The translations under genes were made by a program, and so were the position numbers. From Bacillota bacterium (lineage in GTDB: Bacteria > Bacillota > Dehalobacteriia > UBA4068): a DNA stretch of 60,652 nucleotides. Of this stretch, positions 18,302 to 27,130 are shown one piece after another. The DNA lies in contig JAUNBC010000003.1 in assembly GCA_030527285.1 (NCBI GenBank), positions 48,118 to 108,769 of the forward strand. The letters are read 5' to 3'. Under the pieces are notes generated by a model. That model ran no database searches. It was not told the origin of the DNA and worked only from the letters and a program-made list of their open reading frames with translations. Position 1 is the stretch's first letter. Each line of letters opens with the position of its first letter.

Positions 18302-19705
18302 ATGTCAAGTAATACTGGCTTAAAACGTGAGATAGGGCTGATACCGGCGATAGCCACCGCAGTTGGCATCGTGGTCTCGTCTTCAGCTCTGCTCATGCTC
18401 GGTCAAGGCTTTGGCTTGGGCGGTCCTTCTTTCATTTTTGCTATGATCATTGCCGCTTTGGTCAACCTGTTTGTCGCTTTTTCCTTTGCCGAGCTTACCG
18501 GCTTACTGCCGGCGGCGGGCGGCATCAATCACTACACGCTGCCTGCAATGGGACGCACGATGGGCATTTTCGCGGTTTTATCCGGCTATTTTCTGGTATC
18601 TATTCTTTCCAACGCTGCGGAATCCACCATCGCCGGCACGGTGATACATGATTTCTTCGTACCGAATTGGGGCGTATCGCCCACGGTCTGGGCGCTGATC
18701 CTGATGGTCATTCTCACGCTGATCAATTTGCGCGGGATCAAGTCTTTTGCTTACTCGCAGGTTTTCCTCGCCGGTACGATGATCGTCTCCATGGTCATAC
18801 TTTCCTGCATCGGCTTGTTTGATCTGGGCAGCGGCGAACCTTTGCCCACCGGCTTCGGCGCGGAGCAAGCCGGTACCATCGGTTTCATCGGCCTGCTTTC
18901 CGTGGCTTTCTGGCTGTTTGTGGGGCTGGAATTCGTTTGCCCGCTTGCCGAAGAAGTGAAGAAACCTCAGCGTTTCATCCCGGTGGCGATGATCGGCGGT
19001 ATCGTGATCATCTTCATCAGCGATCTGCTGTTCGGTTTCATGGCGATGAAATATCTGCCGCTGGACACGCTCGCTAATTCTACCGCGCCGCATGTGGACG
19101 CCGCTACCGCAGTTTTGGGCCGCAACGGCCAGATCTGGATCGGTATCATCTCCATCGTGGCTACCGGCAGCACGCTCAATACCTTTGTGGCCGCCATTCC
19201 GCGTATGCTGTACGGCATGGCCAAGGAAGGCCAGTTCCCCGCGGTGTTTTCCAAGCTCAACAAATATGGTTCGCCGTATGTCGGCGTGCTGCTGGTTTTC
19301 GGCATCACCGTGTTGCTGCTGGCCTTTAATGATCCGGAATCGGTAGCCATGATCTCTACCTATGTGCTTTCCGGCTGCATCGGCTGGATGATCGCTTATA
19401 TCATCGCTCATGCCAACGTGATCATCCTGCGCAAGAAGTATCCCAATGCCGAGCGCCCGTTCAAAGTGCCCGGCGGCCCGATACTGCCGATCATTTCCAC
19501 CGCCGGCCTGATTTTGATGATCGTTCTTATTTACCCTGACCCGATCGTGGCCAAACAGATATTCGCCTTCGCCGGCGTGGCGCTCGCGGTATGTCTGGCC
19601 TGGAGTATTTTCTGGGTCAAGGCGATCATGAAAAAGCCGCTGTTTGAGACTGTGCCGCTGGAACAGCTGCAAGCCGAGCTGGTTGCCGCGGCAGACAGCG
19701 AATAA
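18302..19705 (+). CDS. APC-superfamily amino acid/polyamine permease
   Basis: Membrane transporter of 467 residues with about 12 hydrophobic helices, of the amino acid-polyamine-organocation type. The N-terminus KREIGLIPAIATAVGIVVSS corresponds to the first substrate-binding helix. The segment FAELTGLLPAAGGINHYTLP is the conserved loop after helix 2. Late in the protein, NAERPFKVPGGPILPI is typical of the family. Start ATG 18302 has AGGAGG 8 nt upstream. Its promoter carries the putative MerR site, and the regulator gene is divergent. Because the nearby aminotransferase has the same promoter type, I infer that the transporter imports or exchanges an amino compound which the aminotransferase handles. 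Confidence 0.88.
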   Translation: MSSNTGLKREIGLIPAIATAVGIVVSSSALLMLGQGFGLGGPSFIFAMIIAALVNLFVAFSFAELTGLLPAAGGINHYTLPAMGRTMGIFAVLSGYFLVSILSNAAESTIAGTVIHDFFVPNWGVSPTVWALILMVILTLINLRGIKSFAYSQVFLAGTMIVSMVILSCIGLFDLGSGEPLPTGFGAEQAGTIGFIGLLSVAFWLFVGLEFVCPLAEEVKKPQRFIPVAMIGGIVIIFISDLLFGFMAMKYLPLDTLANSTAPHVDAATAVLGRNGQIWIGIISIVATGSTLNTFVAAIPRMLYGMAKEGQFPAVFSKLNKYGSPYVGVLLVFGITVLLLAFNDPESVAMISTYVLSGCIGWMIAYIIAHANVIILRKKYPNAERPFKVPGGPILPIISTAGLILMIVLIYPDPIVAKQIFAFAGVALAVCLAWSIFWVKAIMKKPLFETVPLEQLQAELVAAADSE

Positions 19706-19800
19706 ACTCCCTGACCTGTATATCATATAATAAAACCGGCTTCTTTTGGGGCAATACGCACAAGCGCGAATATTGACCCGGGGCAGCCGGTACGGAAAAG

Positions 19801-19842
19801 AAGCAGCAGGATATCGTTTTCATATACGATATCCTGCTGCTT
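19801..19842. terminator. Bidirectional terminator hairpin
   Basis: Perfect 17-bp stem (AAGCAGCAGGATATCGT and its complement), 8-nt loop, between the convergent APC gene and the minus-strand TIM-barrel gene. Pyrimidine-rich tails occur on both strands (CCTCCTT and TTCTTTTCC). Confidence 0.8.
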
Positions 19843-19868
19843 CCTCCTTATGCTTCGAATCAACTCTT

Positions 19869-20621
19869 TCAAACAAATCCGTTTTCGATCAACCACAGCA
19901 GCGACGGTTCAGCATGCATCGTTTCGATGGTGTAGGTTGCGTTAGGGCATAATACGGCGGCCGCGGTCAAGAATTCTTTGATATCAATAGTCCCGTCTTT
20001 GAGGTTGTTATGCGTATCGTCCTCGCCGCTGTTGTTATGAATATGAAAATGTGCTATCTGCCGCGCATTTGTTTTCAGCCATTCCAACGGCGATAAATTT
20101 GCTTGACAGTTAGCATGGCCAATATCCAGACAAAGCGACAGGCGGGGATCGTTTACCGCTTCTATCACCCTCAGCAGCAGCTTCGGGTCGTTATCAAAAA
20201 CGTTCTCAACATATATGCGTATGTCGGGCGGTTTGTCATGCAAAAATTCCCGCCAGAATACGATGGAACGCTCCTCGAACCAGCTTTTGCAATACAGCTG
20301 CGGTAAATTGCCGGAATGCATGACTATACGCTGGACGTCGTAAGATAGCGATAGCCGGACGGCCTGATCAAGCCGGTCATGCGCTAATTTGACTGCCAGC
20401 GGATCGATGGCTGCCGGATACAGCTCGTTAAAAGGAGCATGAAAAACAAAGCGGCTCGTCGCGTCCAGAGCCGAGTGGACTGCCGGCTCGATCTGCCGGA
20501 AATTATCGTCCATATTAACGGCGGTGCAGAACTCGGCGATCTCCAATCCCAGCTCATGCTTGCTGGCTAACGCCGCCGCATCGTCTGCGATCGTAGAAAT
20601 AAACAAATTGTTTTTATTCAT
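19869..20621 (-). CDS. Sugar phosphate isomerase/epimerase-like TIM-barrel protein
   Basis: A 250-residue protein of the AP-endonuclease-2 / xylose-isomerase-like TIM-barrel family. Likely metal ligands are visible along the barrel: HAPFNE, the Glu of YVENVFDN, the Asp and His of LDIGHAN, HIHNN, and the Glu of YTIETMH. Members act as isomerases, epimerases, dehydratases or endonucleases on sugars and polyols, and the substrate here is unknown. Upstream of ATG 20621 no ribosome site is seen. A strong promoter ends only 7 nt before the ATG, so the transcript is probably leaderless. It stands alone between the APC gene and the cobalamin locus. Confidence 0.8.
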   Translation of the reverse strand: MNKNNLFISTIADDAAALASKHELGLEIAEFCTAVNMDDNFRQIEPAVHSALDATSRFVFHAPFNELYPAAIDPLAVKLAHDRLDQAVRLSLSYDVQRIVMHSGNLPQLYCKSWFEERSIVFWREFLHDKPPDIRIYVENVFDNDPKLLLRVIEAVNDPRLSLCLDIGHANCQANLSPLEWLKTNARQIAHFHIHNNSGEDDTHNNLKDGTIDIKEFLTAAAVLCPNATYTIETMHAEPSLLWLIENGFV

Positions 20622-20627
20622 GTGAGC

Positions 20628-20656
20628 ATTATATAGTTTGACGGACTGATTGTAAA
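20628..20656 (-). promoter_or_regulatory. Promoter of the TIM-barrel gene, leaderless transcript predicted
   Basis: Minus-strand TTTACA (20651-20656), 17-nt spacer and perfect TATAAT (20628-20633). The transcription start would fall at or next to the ATG at 20621. Confidence 0.65.
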
Positions 20657-20705
20657 TATCATCTCAGGTTTTTCACCGGCGCAGGAGATAAAAAATGAAA
20701 AAAGC

Positions 20706-20734
20706 TTGACAAAGCACGGAAGATAAGGTTAAAT
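20706..20734 (+). promoter_or_regulatory. Promoter of the cobalamin-riboswitch transcript
   Basis: TTGACA (20706-20711), 17-nt spacer and TTAAAT (20729-20734), about 75 nt before the conserved riboswitch core. Confidence 0.7.
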
Positions 20735-20794
20735 ACAAGTGTATCGTTAGTTTTCTGACAAATTGCCGGCGGACGAGCTTATAGCTTTGTCCGG

Positions 20795-21005
20795 CGGCGC
20801 ATAATGCAGAGCATACTTGGTAGGAAGCCGGTGCGAATCCGGCGCTGTACCAAGCAACCGTGTGTTCAACGAAAGGGTCATGTAAGCCACTGGGGGGAGA
20901 CCTCCGGGAAGGCGGCCTGAGTAGGAAGCCGCTTATTTGCGGTAAGAGCCGTTTCCTTTGCGGCTCGGAACGAGTCGGTATACGCGCCCGGTATGCAGCT
21001 GCGCC
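20795..21005 (+). promoter_or_regulatory. Cobalamin (B12) riboswitch
   Basis: Conserved cobalamin aptamer elements appear in order: GGAAGCCGGTGCGAATCCGG (P3-type core), CAACCGT, GTAAGCCACTG, GGGAAGGCGG followed by GAGTAGGAAGCC, and a terminal B12-box-like GAGTCGGTATACGCGCC. Binding of adenosylcobalamin or another cobalamin form should favour the downstream terminator at 21055-21086 and so shut off the surface-protein gene when B12 is plentiful. No second copy is seen before the later genes of the locus. They may depend on read-through. Confidence 0.88.
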
Positions 21006-21054
21006 AACCTCTGGGTGATGGATGGCCGTAGCTGCTGTAAACGTATATGGCGGC

Positions 21055-21086
21055 AGGTCTTCTCATTGAGAAGGCCTTATTTTTTT
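21055..21086 (+). terminator. Riboswitch expression-platform terminator
   Basis: Stem AGGTCTTCTC / GAGAAGGCCT with one G-U pair, 3-nt loop, followed by TATTTTTTT. It lies between the riboswitch and the ATG at 21181, consistent with transcriptional control. Confidence 0.88.
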
Positions 21087-21180
21087 ACCGTAAAGCAAAC
21101 AGCGGCAAAAAGCCATGGGCGCGGGTTTTCATATACCGTTGGGCAGTATACAAATAACGCATAATGGGGAGGTCTTATCT

Positions 21181-24100
21181 ATGCACTATCTTTTCAGTAA
21201 GAGCAAGGCATATCGCTGGCTGATAGCCGCGGTGCTGGCGCTGTGCCTGTGCTTGCTGCCGGCAACTGCGCTGGCGGCGGACGGTACGGTCACGGTCAGC
21301 ATTTCCAACCCCAGCGCCTTTGATGAGGAGGCTGGCGCGCCGTTTGAAGGCGCGCTCGATTTGAACGGCGCGGCCGCGGGTACGGCGGCGACGGTGGAGA
21401 TCACCGCCGGCGATACCGCCATGGACGCGATCGCGGCGGCATTGACCGCCGCCGGATATACGTCCGGCAGTTATACTGAAGGCGGCTTCAACATCGCCTA
21501 TGGCGGTACCTATCTGGACAGCATCAACGGCCTTAGCGCCGGCGCGGCCTCCGCTGCCGGTGTTATCGCCTCTGACGCTTGGAATTACTATTACGACGGC
21601 TGGATGGGCGCGATCAATAACATTTCCGCCGCCGTGGGCTTTAGCGACGTCTATGTCAAAAACGGCGACGCTATACGGCTGGAATATACGCTGGATATGA
21701 CCGTCAGCGGTACGACCGGCTGGGGCAGCGCAAATACCACGGATAGCGGATTCGCCTTTAGCGCCGGTACGCTCAGCTCCACCGGCTCCGCCTTGAGCTA
21801 TGATCTCGCGCTGACCCTGACTTTGCCGGCTTCCGCTACCTCCGTGCAGGTCACGGCCACGCCCTGCGTAAAAACGCCGGTCGTTGTTTATGACGATGAC
21901 GGATCACCCCATGCGCTGAATAGCGATATAACGGTCGCGGACGGTGACGTATTGCAGATCGTCGGCGGCAGTTATGAGGAAGTTTTCACGGTCAACGTCA
22001 ACCTGATCGGCGAGGACGACGTGGACACGCTGCTTGCAAACATCGCCGGCGGTTATGAGGATAGCAGCGACCCGTGGGTTGTTATAGATATGGCTGCCTA
22101 TCTCGAGTATAACGGCGGCACGAGCAGCCGCACCAAAGCCAGCTCCGTACAGGCTCTGATCGACGGCGCTATTACTCACGGACAAGCTGCGTCGTTACGC
22201 GACGGCGATCTCGCCAAGGATATCGTCGCGCTGCAAAGCGTCGGCATAGATCCGGCCGCGCTTTATCCGGTAGGCGATCCGATCAACCTGTTCGCCGCGC
22301 TGGACAGCACGACCCCAAGCAGTATCTACAATGTCGGCTATATCACCCTCCACGCCTACCGCCAGCCAGGTACTACGCTGACGAGCGCCAAAGCGGACGC
22401 GCTGTTCGACGTGATAGAGGGATACGCAAGCGGCGGCGATTATATATATGAATCTTGGGGTTGGGTAGACATAGACACCCCCGCTAACATCCTCGCCACC
22501 GTCGCGCCCTTTGCGGCAGGCGCGGATACATATGGCGTCAAGGATAGAGCTGTTGCGATCAAAAACGCGATCATCGGCGAGCTGGCCGCCGCGACGCAAA
22601 ACGCCTCCGGCAGCTTCGGCAACGCCAATACCGACGCCATGGTCATCATCGGCCTGGCCGCCGCCGGTATTGACCCGCATACCGATGCGCGTTTCCTGGC
22701 GGAGAGCGGCGCAAGCGTACTGGATGGGCTGCTGTCTTATGCGCTGACCGACCTGTCGGGCTTTGGCTATACAAACAACACAGAACTAAATGCATCTGCC
22801 ACGGAGCAGGGCTTCCGCGCGCTGGTGGCGGCGGCGCAGATGCTGGCTAACAGCGGCGCCCCCGGTTACGCCTACGACCTCTATGATTTCAGCGACAACG
22901 CTGTTGAACCCGGCTACGGCACGGCATGGACGGGCTGCCCGGTACATATAGCCACTATCCCGGTTAACGCTACCGTGACTGTTGCAAGCCAAACGGCCGT
23001 GTCGGCAAAGCTCTACGACCTCCCCGCCGGTACCTATAATTACACGGCTTCCGCCGGCGGCTATACGCAGAAAACGGGCAGCTTCACGGTATCGGCGGCT
23101 GAGGCGAGCGGACATACGCCCAAGACGGTCTACATATCGCTGGCTTCGGCGCTACCCGAGAGCAACAGCGATATCAGCGTCAGCGTCGCCGTTAAGATGC
23201 ACGCCAGCGGCACGCCCGCCGGAGCGTACACCTATAAGCATAACGCCAGCGTCTATACGGATATTGCCAACGAGACCGTCACCCTGAAATCCGGCAGCAC
23301 CGTGTTCGACGCGCTGGACGCCGCGCTTAGCGCCGGCAACGTATCCTATACGGAGCGCAGCTACGGCTATATTGATTCGATAAACGGCGTTTCCGAATTT
23401 GATTACGGCCCCAATTCGGGCTGGATGTATATGGTGAACGGCGTGCTGACGTCTGCGGGTTGCCGCGACTATAAGCTGACCGCGGACGCGAATATCGTTT
23501 GGTTCTACACCGACGACTACACCAGAGACTATGGCTCCGAAAGCTGGTCGGCGGTGAATAGCAGCACCGAGCTGACCCCGAACACAGTAATCTCGGGCGA
23601 CATCGCCACCGCCACCGTCACCGCGGCTCAGGTGCATAGCGCAATCGACGCGGCCAGGGACAACAACAGCGCTTCCATCACGATCGTGACCGGCGATACC
23701 GGCAGCGCGGAGCAGGTCAAGGTCAGCCTGCCTACAAGCGCCGCCGGGCAGATCGCCGACGCGGGTCTTGAGCTGATCGTTGAGACGGCGGGCGGCAGCG
23801 TCAGCATCCCCGGCCAGGCGCTGGTCGGGATAGTCGGGCAGTCCGACGGCAGCAGCATTGAGATCAGCGTCACGCAAAAGAGCGCCGCCGATATCACCGA
23901 TAAGAGTATCGACATGGATGGCGCGATCATCGTCGAGGTCGAGATCAAGTCGGGCGGCAGCGCCATCACCGGCTGGGGCGGCGGCAGCATCGAAATAAGC
24001 GTACCGGCCAGCTCCGAATTCGCCGTGGGCAGCAGTTACCGGGTGCTGGAAATATCCGCTGACGGAACCATCACCGAGCTGACCGGCAAATGCGTTCTGG

Positions 24101-24711
24101 CAGGCGGCAAGCGCGTGGTCGTCTTCAGCGTCAACGGCCTCTCTATCTTCGTTATCCAGAATGTGACGGTGGCCGCCTTCGCCGACGTCGCCGGCCATTG
24201 GGCCAATGCCTATATCAACAGTCTGTCCGCTCGCGGCGTGATCGGCGGCTACCCGGACGGCGGCTTCAAGCCGAACGCCGCCATCAAACACGCTGATTTC
24301 ATCGTCATGCTGGCGCGCCTGAGCGAACAGACCTTGCCGGCGTATAGCGGTCAATTCACCGATGTGACTGCGGATAGGTATTATGCGCAAGCCGTGGCCT
24401 GGGCGGCGGCGGCCGGCGTCACCACCGGCGACGGGGAGGGCGGCTTCCGGCCGGAGGCGCTGATCTCCCGTCAGGATATGGCGGCGATGCTCTACCGCTA
24501 TGCCAGGCACATGGGTATCGCCCTGCCGGCGGACGGCGCGGCCAGCTTCAGCGACGCGGCTGCGATCGCCGGTTATGCCGAGGAGGCGGTGAACGCCATG
24601 TATCAGGCCAAGATCATCGGCGGCTACCCGGACGGCAGCTTTGCTCCCAAGAGCAGCGCTACCCGCGCCGAGGCCGCCAAGATGGTGTATCTGCTGGATT
24701 CCTGCAAATAA
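21181..24711 (+). CDS. SLH-anchored surface protein with transcobalamin-like modules
   Basis: A 1176-residue exported protein, probable surface cobalamin-binding protein. The signal peptide ends ATALA-AD near residue 32. DUF4430/transcobalamin-C-like domain 1 covers about 70-180 (DAIAAALTAAGY, then YDGWMGAINN). About 290-575 forms an alpha/alpha-barrel domain of the squalene-cyclase/prenyltransferase type, the fold of the alpha domain of animal transcobalamin. A PEGA-like domain is at about 577-656, and DUF4430 domain 2 at about 670-785 (SGWMYMVNGVL). A beta-rich spacer follows, then three SLH repeats (about 998-1176, GGYPDGGFKPN). The start is ATG 21181 with GGGGAGG upstream. An earlier frame from 21115 lacks a signal start. 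It is the direct target of the B12 riboswitch. The binding function is inferred from fold plus control. Confidence 0.85.
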   Translation: MHYLFSKSKAYRWLIAAVLALCLCLLPATALAADGTVTVSISNPSAFDEEAGAPFEGALDLNGAAAGTAATVEITAGDTAMDAIAAALTAAGYTSGSYTEGGFNIAYGGTYLDSINGLSAGAASAAGVIASDAWNYYYDGWMGAINNISAAVGFSDVYVKNGDAIRLEYTLDMTVSGTTGWGSANTTDSGFAFSAGTLSSTGSALSYDLALTLTLPASATSVQVTATPCVKTPVVVYDDDGSPHALNSDITVADGDVLQIVGGSYEEVFTVNVNLIGEDDVDTLLANIAGGYEDSSDPWVVIDMAAYLEYNGGTSSRTKASSVQALIDGAITHGQAASLRDGDLAKDIVALQSVGIDPAALYPVGDPINLFAALDSTTPSSIYNVGYITLHAYRQPGTTLTSAKADALFDVIEGYASGGDYIYESWGWVDIDTPANILATVAPFAAGADTYGVKDRAVAIKNAIIGELAAATQNASGSFGNANTDAMVIIGLAAAGIDPHTDARFLAESGASVLDGLLSYALTDLSGFGYTNNTELNASATEQGFRALVAAAQMLANSGAPGYAYDLYDFSDNAVEPGYGTAWTGCPVHIATIPVNATVTVASQTAVSAKLYDLPAGTYNYTASAGGYTQKTGSFTVSAAEASGHTPKTVYISLASALPESNSDISVSVAVKMHASGTPAGAYTYKHNASVYTDIANETVTLKSGSTVFDALDAALSAGNVSYTERSYGYIDSINGVSEFDYGPNSGWMYMVNGVLTSAGCRDYKLTADANIVWFYTDDYTRDYGSESWSAVNSSTELTPNTVISGDIATATVTAAQVHSAIDAARDNNSASITIVTGDTGSAEQVKVSLPTSAAGQIADAGLELIVETAGGSVSIPGQALVGIVGQSDGSSIEISVTQKSAADITDKSIDMDGAIIVEVEIKSGGSAITGWGGGSIEISVPASSEFAVGSSYRVLEISADGTITELTGKCVLAGGKRVVVFSVNGLSIFVIQNVTVAAFADVAGHWANAYINSLSARGVIGGYPDGGFKPNAAIKHADFIVMLARLSEQTLPAYSGQFTDVTADRYYAQAVAWAAAAGVTTGDGEGGFRPEALISRQDMAAMLYRYARHMGIALPADGAASFSDAAAIAGYAEEAVNAMYQAKIIGGYPDGSFAPKSSATRAEAAKMVYLLDSCK

Positions 24712-24733
24712 TCCGGCGTTCACATTTTCCATC

Positions 24734-24922
24734 GGGAGAGGGGCCTGATCCACCCCTCTCCCAACATCCTTTGCTCTCAAAGCATCAGCCGCTCCTGCTT
24801 TGCTTGAGCGGCGCGGCCTCCTTTCCTTAATCATGGGAGAGGTCTGCTCAGCCTCTCCCGCGTCCTTGTTTTTGCATACTGTCTGGCAAAGCTCTTTCTT
24901 TTTGCGGAAAGGAGCTTTGCCA
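24734..24922 (+). other. Cluster of four hairpins in the spacer between two surface-protein genes
   Basis: Within 190 nt there are four inverted repeats: GGGAGAGGGG / CCCCTCTCCC (24734-24762), GCCGCTC / GAGCGGC (24788-24812), GGGAGAGG / CCTCTCCC (24835-24859) and TGGCAAAGCTC / GAGCTTTGCCA extended by a bulged TTTC/GAAA (24884-24922). The first and third share the same arms. None has a proper T run, so they may stabilise or process the message, not end it. No ORF is seen in this spacer. Confidence 0.6.
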
Positions 24923-24989
24923 TGCGGCATATCTGGACGATATCGCATATTAAGACATAAATCATAAATCTTTTAAGGAGGAGCGGAAA

Positions 24990-26447
24990 ATGAATAAGCT
25001 CAAGCAAGGCGGGGTCGCGCTATGGTTGGTTTCCTGCCTGCTGTTCGCCCTTTGCGTTCCGGCTCTGGCCGCCACCGATGAGGAGATCGGAGCGGCGCTT
25101 ACGGACACGGCGGCCTATGTGGTCAAGCATATACCCTCGCCTCAGGTGGGCAGCATTGGCGGGGAATGGGCTGTCATCGGTTTGGCTCGCAGTAACGCCG
25201 CCGTCCCCGACGGCTATTATGACGCTTACTACAACGTAGTGGTCAGGACCGTGCAGGACGCCAATGGAGTGCTGCATCAACGCAAATACAGCGAGTACAG
25301 CCGGCTGATATTAGCCCTGACCGCCATCGGCAAGGATCCAGCCAACGTAGGCGGATACGATTTGCTGGCTCCGCTGGGGGATTATATCAAGACTATCTGG
25401 CAGGGCATAAACGGCCCTATTTGGGCGCTGATCGCGCTGGACAGCGGCGATCATCCTGTCCCGATAAACAGCGGCGCTACTACTCAGGCTACGCGGGAGC
25501 TGTATATCAGCTACATCCTAGACAAACAACTGGCTGACGGCGGCTGGGCTTTGAGCGGAACAGCGGCCGACCCGGACATGACCGGCATGGCTCTGCAAGC
25601 GTTGAGCAATTACCAAAGCCGCGGCGATGTGAAAACAGCCATTGATAAGGCGTTGAGCCGTCTCTCCGCCATGCAGGATGCGGACGGCGGTTTCTCCTCA
25701 TCGGGCATAGCCAATTCTGAAAGCTGCGCCCAAGTGGTGGTAGCTCTATGTAGTCTGGGCATCGATCTGGAGGACAGCCGTTTCGTGAAAAACGGCTATA
25801 CCGTGGCCGACGGCCTGCTGCAATATTATGCCCAGGGCAACGGCTTCACCCATACTGCGGAGACCGGCGCGGGCAATGACCAGCTGTCTACGGAACAGGG
25901 ACTTTACGCTCTAACAGCCATCCAGCGAGCCAACCGGGGACAGAACGCCTTATACGATATGAGCGATGTGCAGGACAATAGCCAGCCTGCTGCGGCCGCG
26001 GCTTTTACGGATATTGACGGTCATCTTTATGCGCAACAGATCGCCGCTTTGTCCCAAGGCGGCTTTATCGACGGCATGGGGGACGGCAGCTTCCGCCCGG
26101 ATAAGACCCTGACCCGCGCCGAGTTCGCCGCCCTGATCGTCAAGGCGCTGAGCCTTACGCCCCAGGCCAACGCCGTATTTTCTGATGTGAAAAGCACAGA
26201 CTGGTACGCGGCCTACGTAGGCGCGGCCTTTGATTACGGCATGATCGCCGGACGCTCCGCTACGCTGTTCGACCCGCAAGGCGCCATTACCGATAGCGAG
26301 GCCAAGCTGATTCTGGATCGGGCAGCGGTGAAATTGGGCGTGAAAGCCGCAGTCACCGCCGTTTGGCAGCCTTCTGCAATACAGATCACCCGAGGCGAGA
26401 CCGCAGGGCTGCTTTATGATCTGCTGAAAGACGCCGGCAAGCTATAA
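24990..26447 (+). CDS. Secreted alpha/alpha-barrel protein with SLH repeats
   Basis: A 485-residue exported protein. The signal peptide ends CVPALAA near residue 28. About 30-330 is an alpha/alpha barrel of the squalene-cyclase/terpenoid-cyclase type, with repeat motifs such as DKQLADGGWALSG and MQDADGGFSSSG. The C-terminus carries two to three SLH repeats (about 340-485, AFTDIDGHLYAQQIAALSQG, then GMGDGSFRPDKTLTRAEFAA). This is the barrel module without the DUF4430 module, which is supplied by the neighbours on each side. Start ATG 24990 has AAGGAGGAG upstream. The next gene begins 11 nt after the stop. Probable role: wall-attached part of the cobalamin capture system (inferred from context). 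No catalytic DxDD-type cyclase motif is seen. Confidence 0.82.
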   Translation: MNKLKQGGVALWLVSCLLFALCVPALAATDEEIGAALTDTAAYVVKHIPSPQVGSIGGEWAVIGLARSNAAVPDGYYDAYYNVVVRTVQDANGVLHQRKYSEYSRLILALTAIGKDPANVGGYDLLAPLGDYIKTIWQGINGPIWALIALDSGDHPVPINSGATTQATRELYISYILDKQLADGGWALSGTAADPDMTGMALQALSNYQSRGDVKTAIDKALSRLSAMQDADGGFSSSGIANSESCAQVVVALCSLGIDLEDSRFVKNGYTVADGLLQYYAQGNGFTHTAETGAGNDQLSTEQGLYALTAIQRANRGQNALYDMSDVQDNSQPAAAAAFTDIDGHLYAQQIAALSQGGFIDGMGDGSFRPDKTLTRAEFAALIVKALSLTPQANAVFSDVKSTDWYAAYVGAAFDYGMIAGRSATLFDPQGAITDSEAKLILDRAAVKLGVKAAVTAVWQPSAIQITRGETAGLLYDLLKDAGKL

Positions 26448-26458
26448 GGAGCGGAAAT

Positions 26459-27127
26459 ATGAAGTGGTTGAAGCAACGTAAAAAATGGCTGGTCATTGGG
26501 CTGGTGCTGCTGGCCGCATTGGCCTTCGCCTATTGGTATGGCGGCGGCGCGCCGGACAGCCGCGGCTGGGGCATGGCTCCGGAACAGCCGGCAAGGCAAA
26601 CGGAGATTCCGGCGGCGGAGGAAAGCATAGCGGAGATTACGCCGGAGACTACGCCGGACGAGGCGGAGCAAACGCCGGACGAGGCAGCGGAAGCCGAGCC
26701 TGCCCCTGCCGGCGGCGGCACTTGCACCATCTCCATCTCCTGCGCCACCATTTTGGATAACATGGAGCTGTGCGACCCGGCTAAACAAGAGCTGGTTCCG
26801 GCGGACGGGGTGATCCTGGCCGCCACCGCCGTCCAATTCACTGCCGGAGAAAGCGCATTCGACCTGCTGCTCAGGGTGTGCCAAAGCAACGGCATCCACA
26901 TGGAATACGTCAACACGCCCATGTATGATGCGGCCTATATCGAAGGGATCGCGAATCTTTACGAATTTGACGCGGGGGAGCTTAGCGGCTGGATGTATCA
27001 GGTCAACGGCTGGTTTCCCAATTACGGCTGCTCCCGCTATCAGTTAGCGGACGGCGACGTGATCAAATGGGTCTATACCTGCGATCTGGGTTATGACGTT
27101 GGCGGCGGCTACGCTGCGGGTGAGTGA
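26459..27127 (+). CDS. Membrane-anchored DUF4430 (transcobalamin C-like) protein
   Basis: A 222-residue protein with an N-terminal basic stretch, one membrane helix (about 10-30, WLVIGLVLLAALAFAYWY), an acidic Thr/Pro/Glu linker (about 40-82, repeated TPDEAEQ / TPDEAAE) and a C-terminal DUF4430 domain (about 85-222). The domain ends with the family signature SGWMYQVNGWFPNYGCSRY and WVYTCDLGYDVGG. In animal transcobalamin the equivalent beta domain closes over the cobalamin. The protein likely sits on the outer face of the membrane and hands ligand to the ECF transporter, whose T subunit begins 3 nt after the stop (inference). Confidence 0.85.
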   Translation: MKWLKQRKKWLVIGLVLLAALAFAYWYGGGAPDSRGWGMAPEQPARQTEIPAAEESIAEITPETTPDEAEQTPDEAAEAEPAPAGGGTCTISISCATILDNMELCDPAKQELVPADGVILAATAVQFTAGESAFDLLLRVCQSNGIHMEYVNTPMYDAAYIEGIANLYEFDAGELSGWMYQVNGWFPNYGCSRYQLADGDVIKWVYTCDLGYDVGGGYAAGE

Positions 27128-27130
27128 ATC

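Noticed and set aside
20777..20805. Apparent third copy of the RNase J-tepA repeat before the riboswitch
   Set aside because: It shares ATAGCTTTGTC and GGCGGCGCATA but in the opposite order and spacing, so it is likely coincidental.
23152..24948. Minus-strand ORF (598 codons) opposite the first SLH protein
   Set aside because: Mirror of the SLH/DUF4430 gene. It has no domain, start site or promoter of its own.
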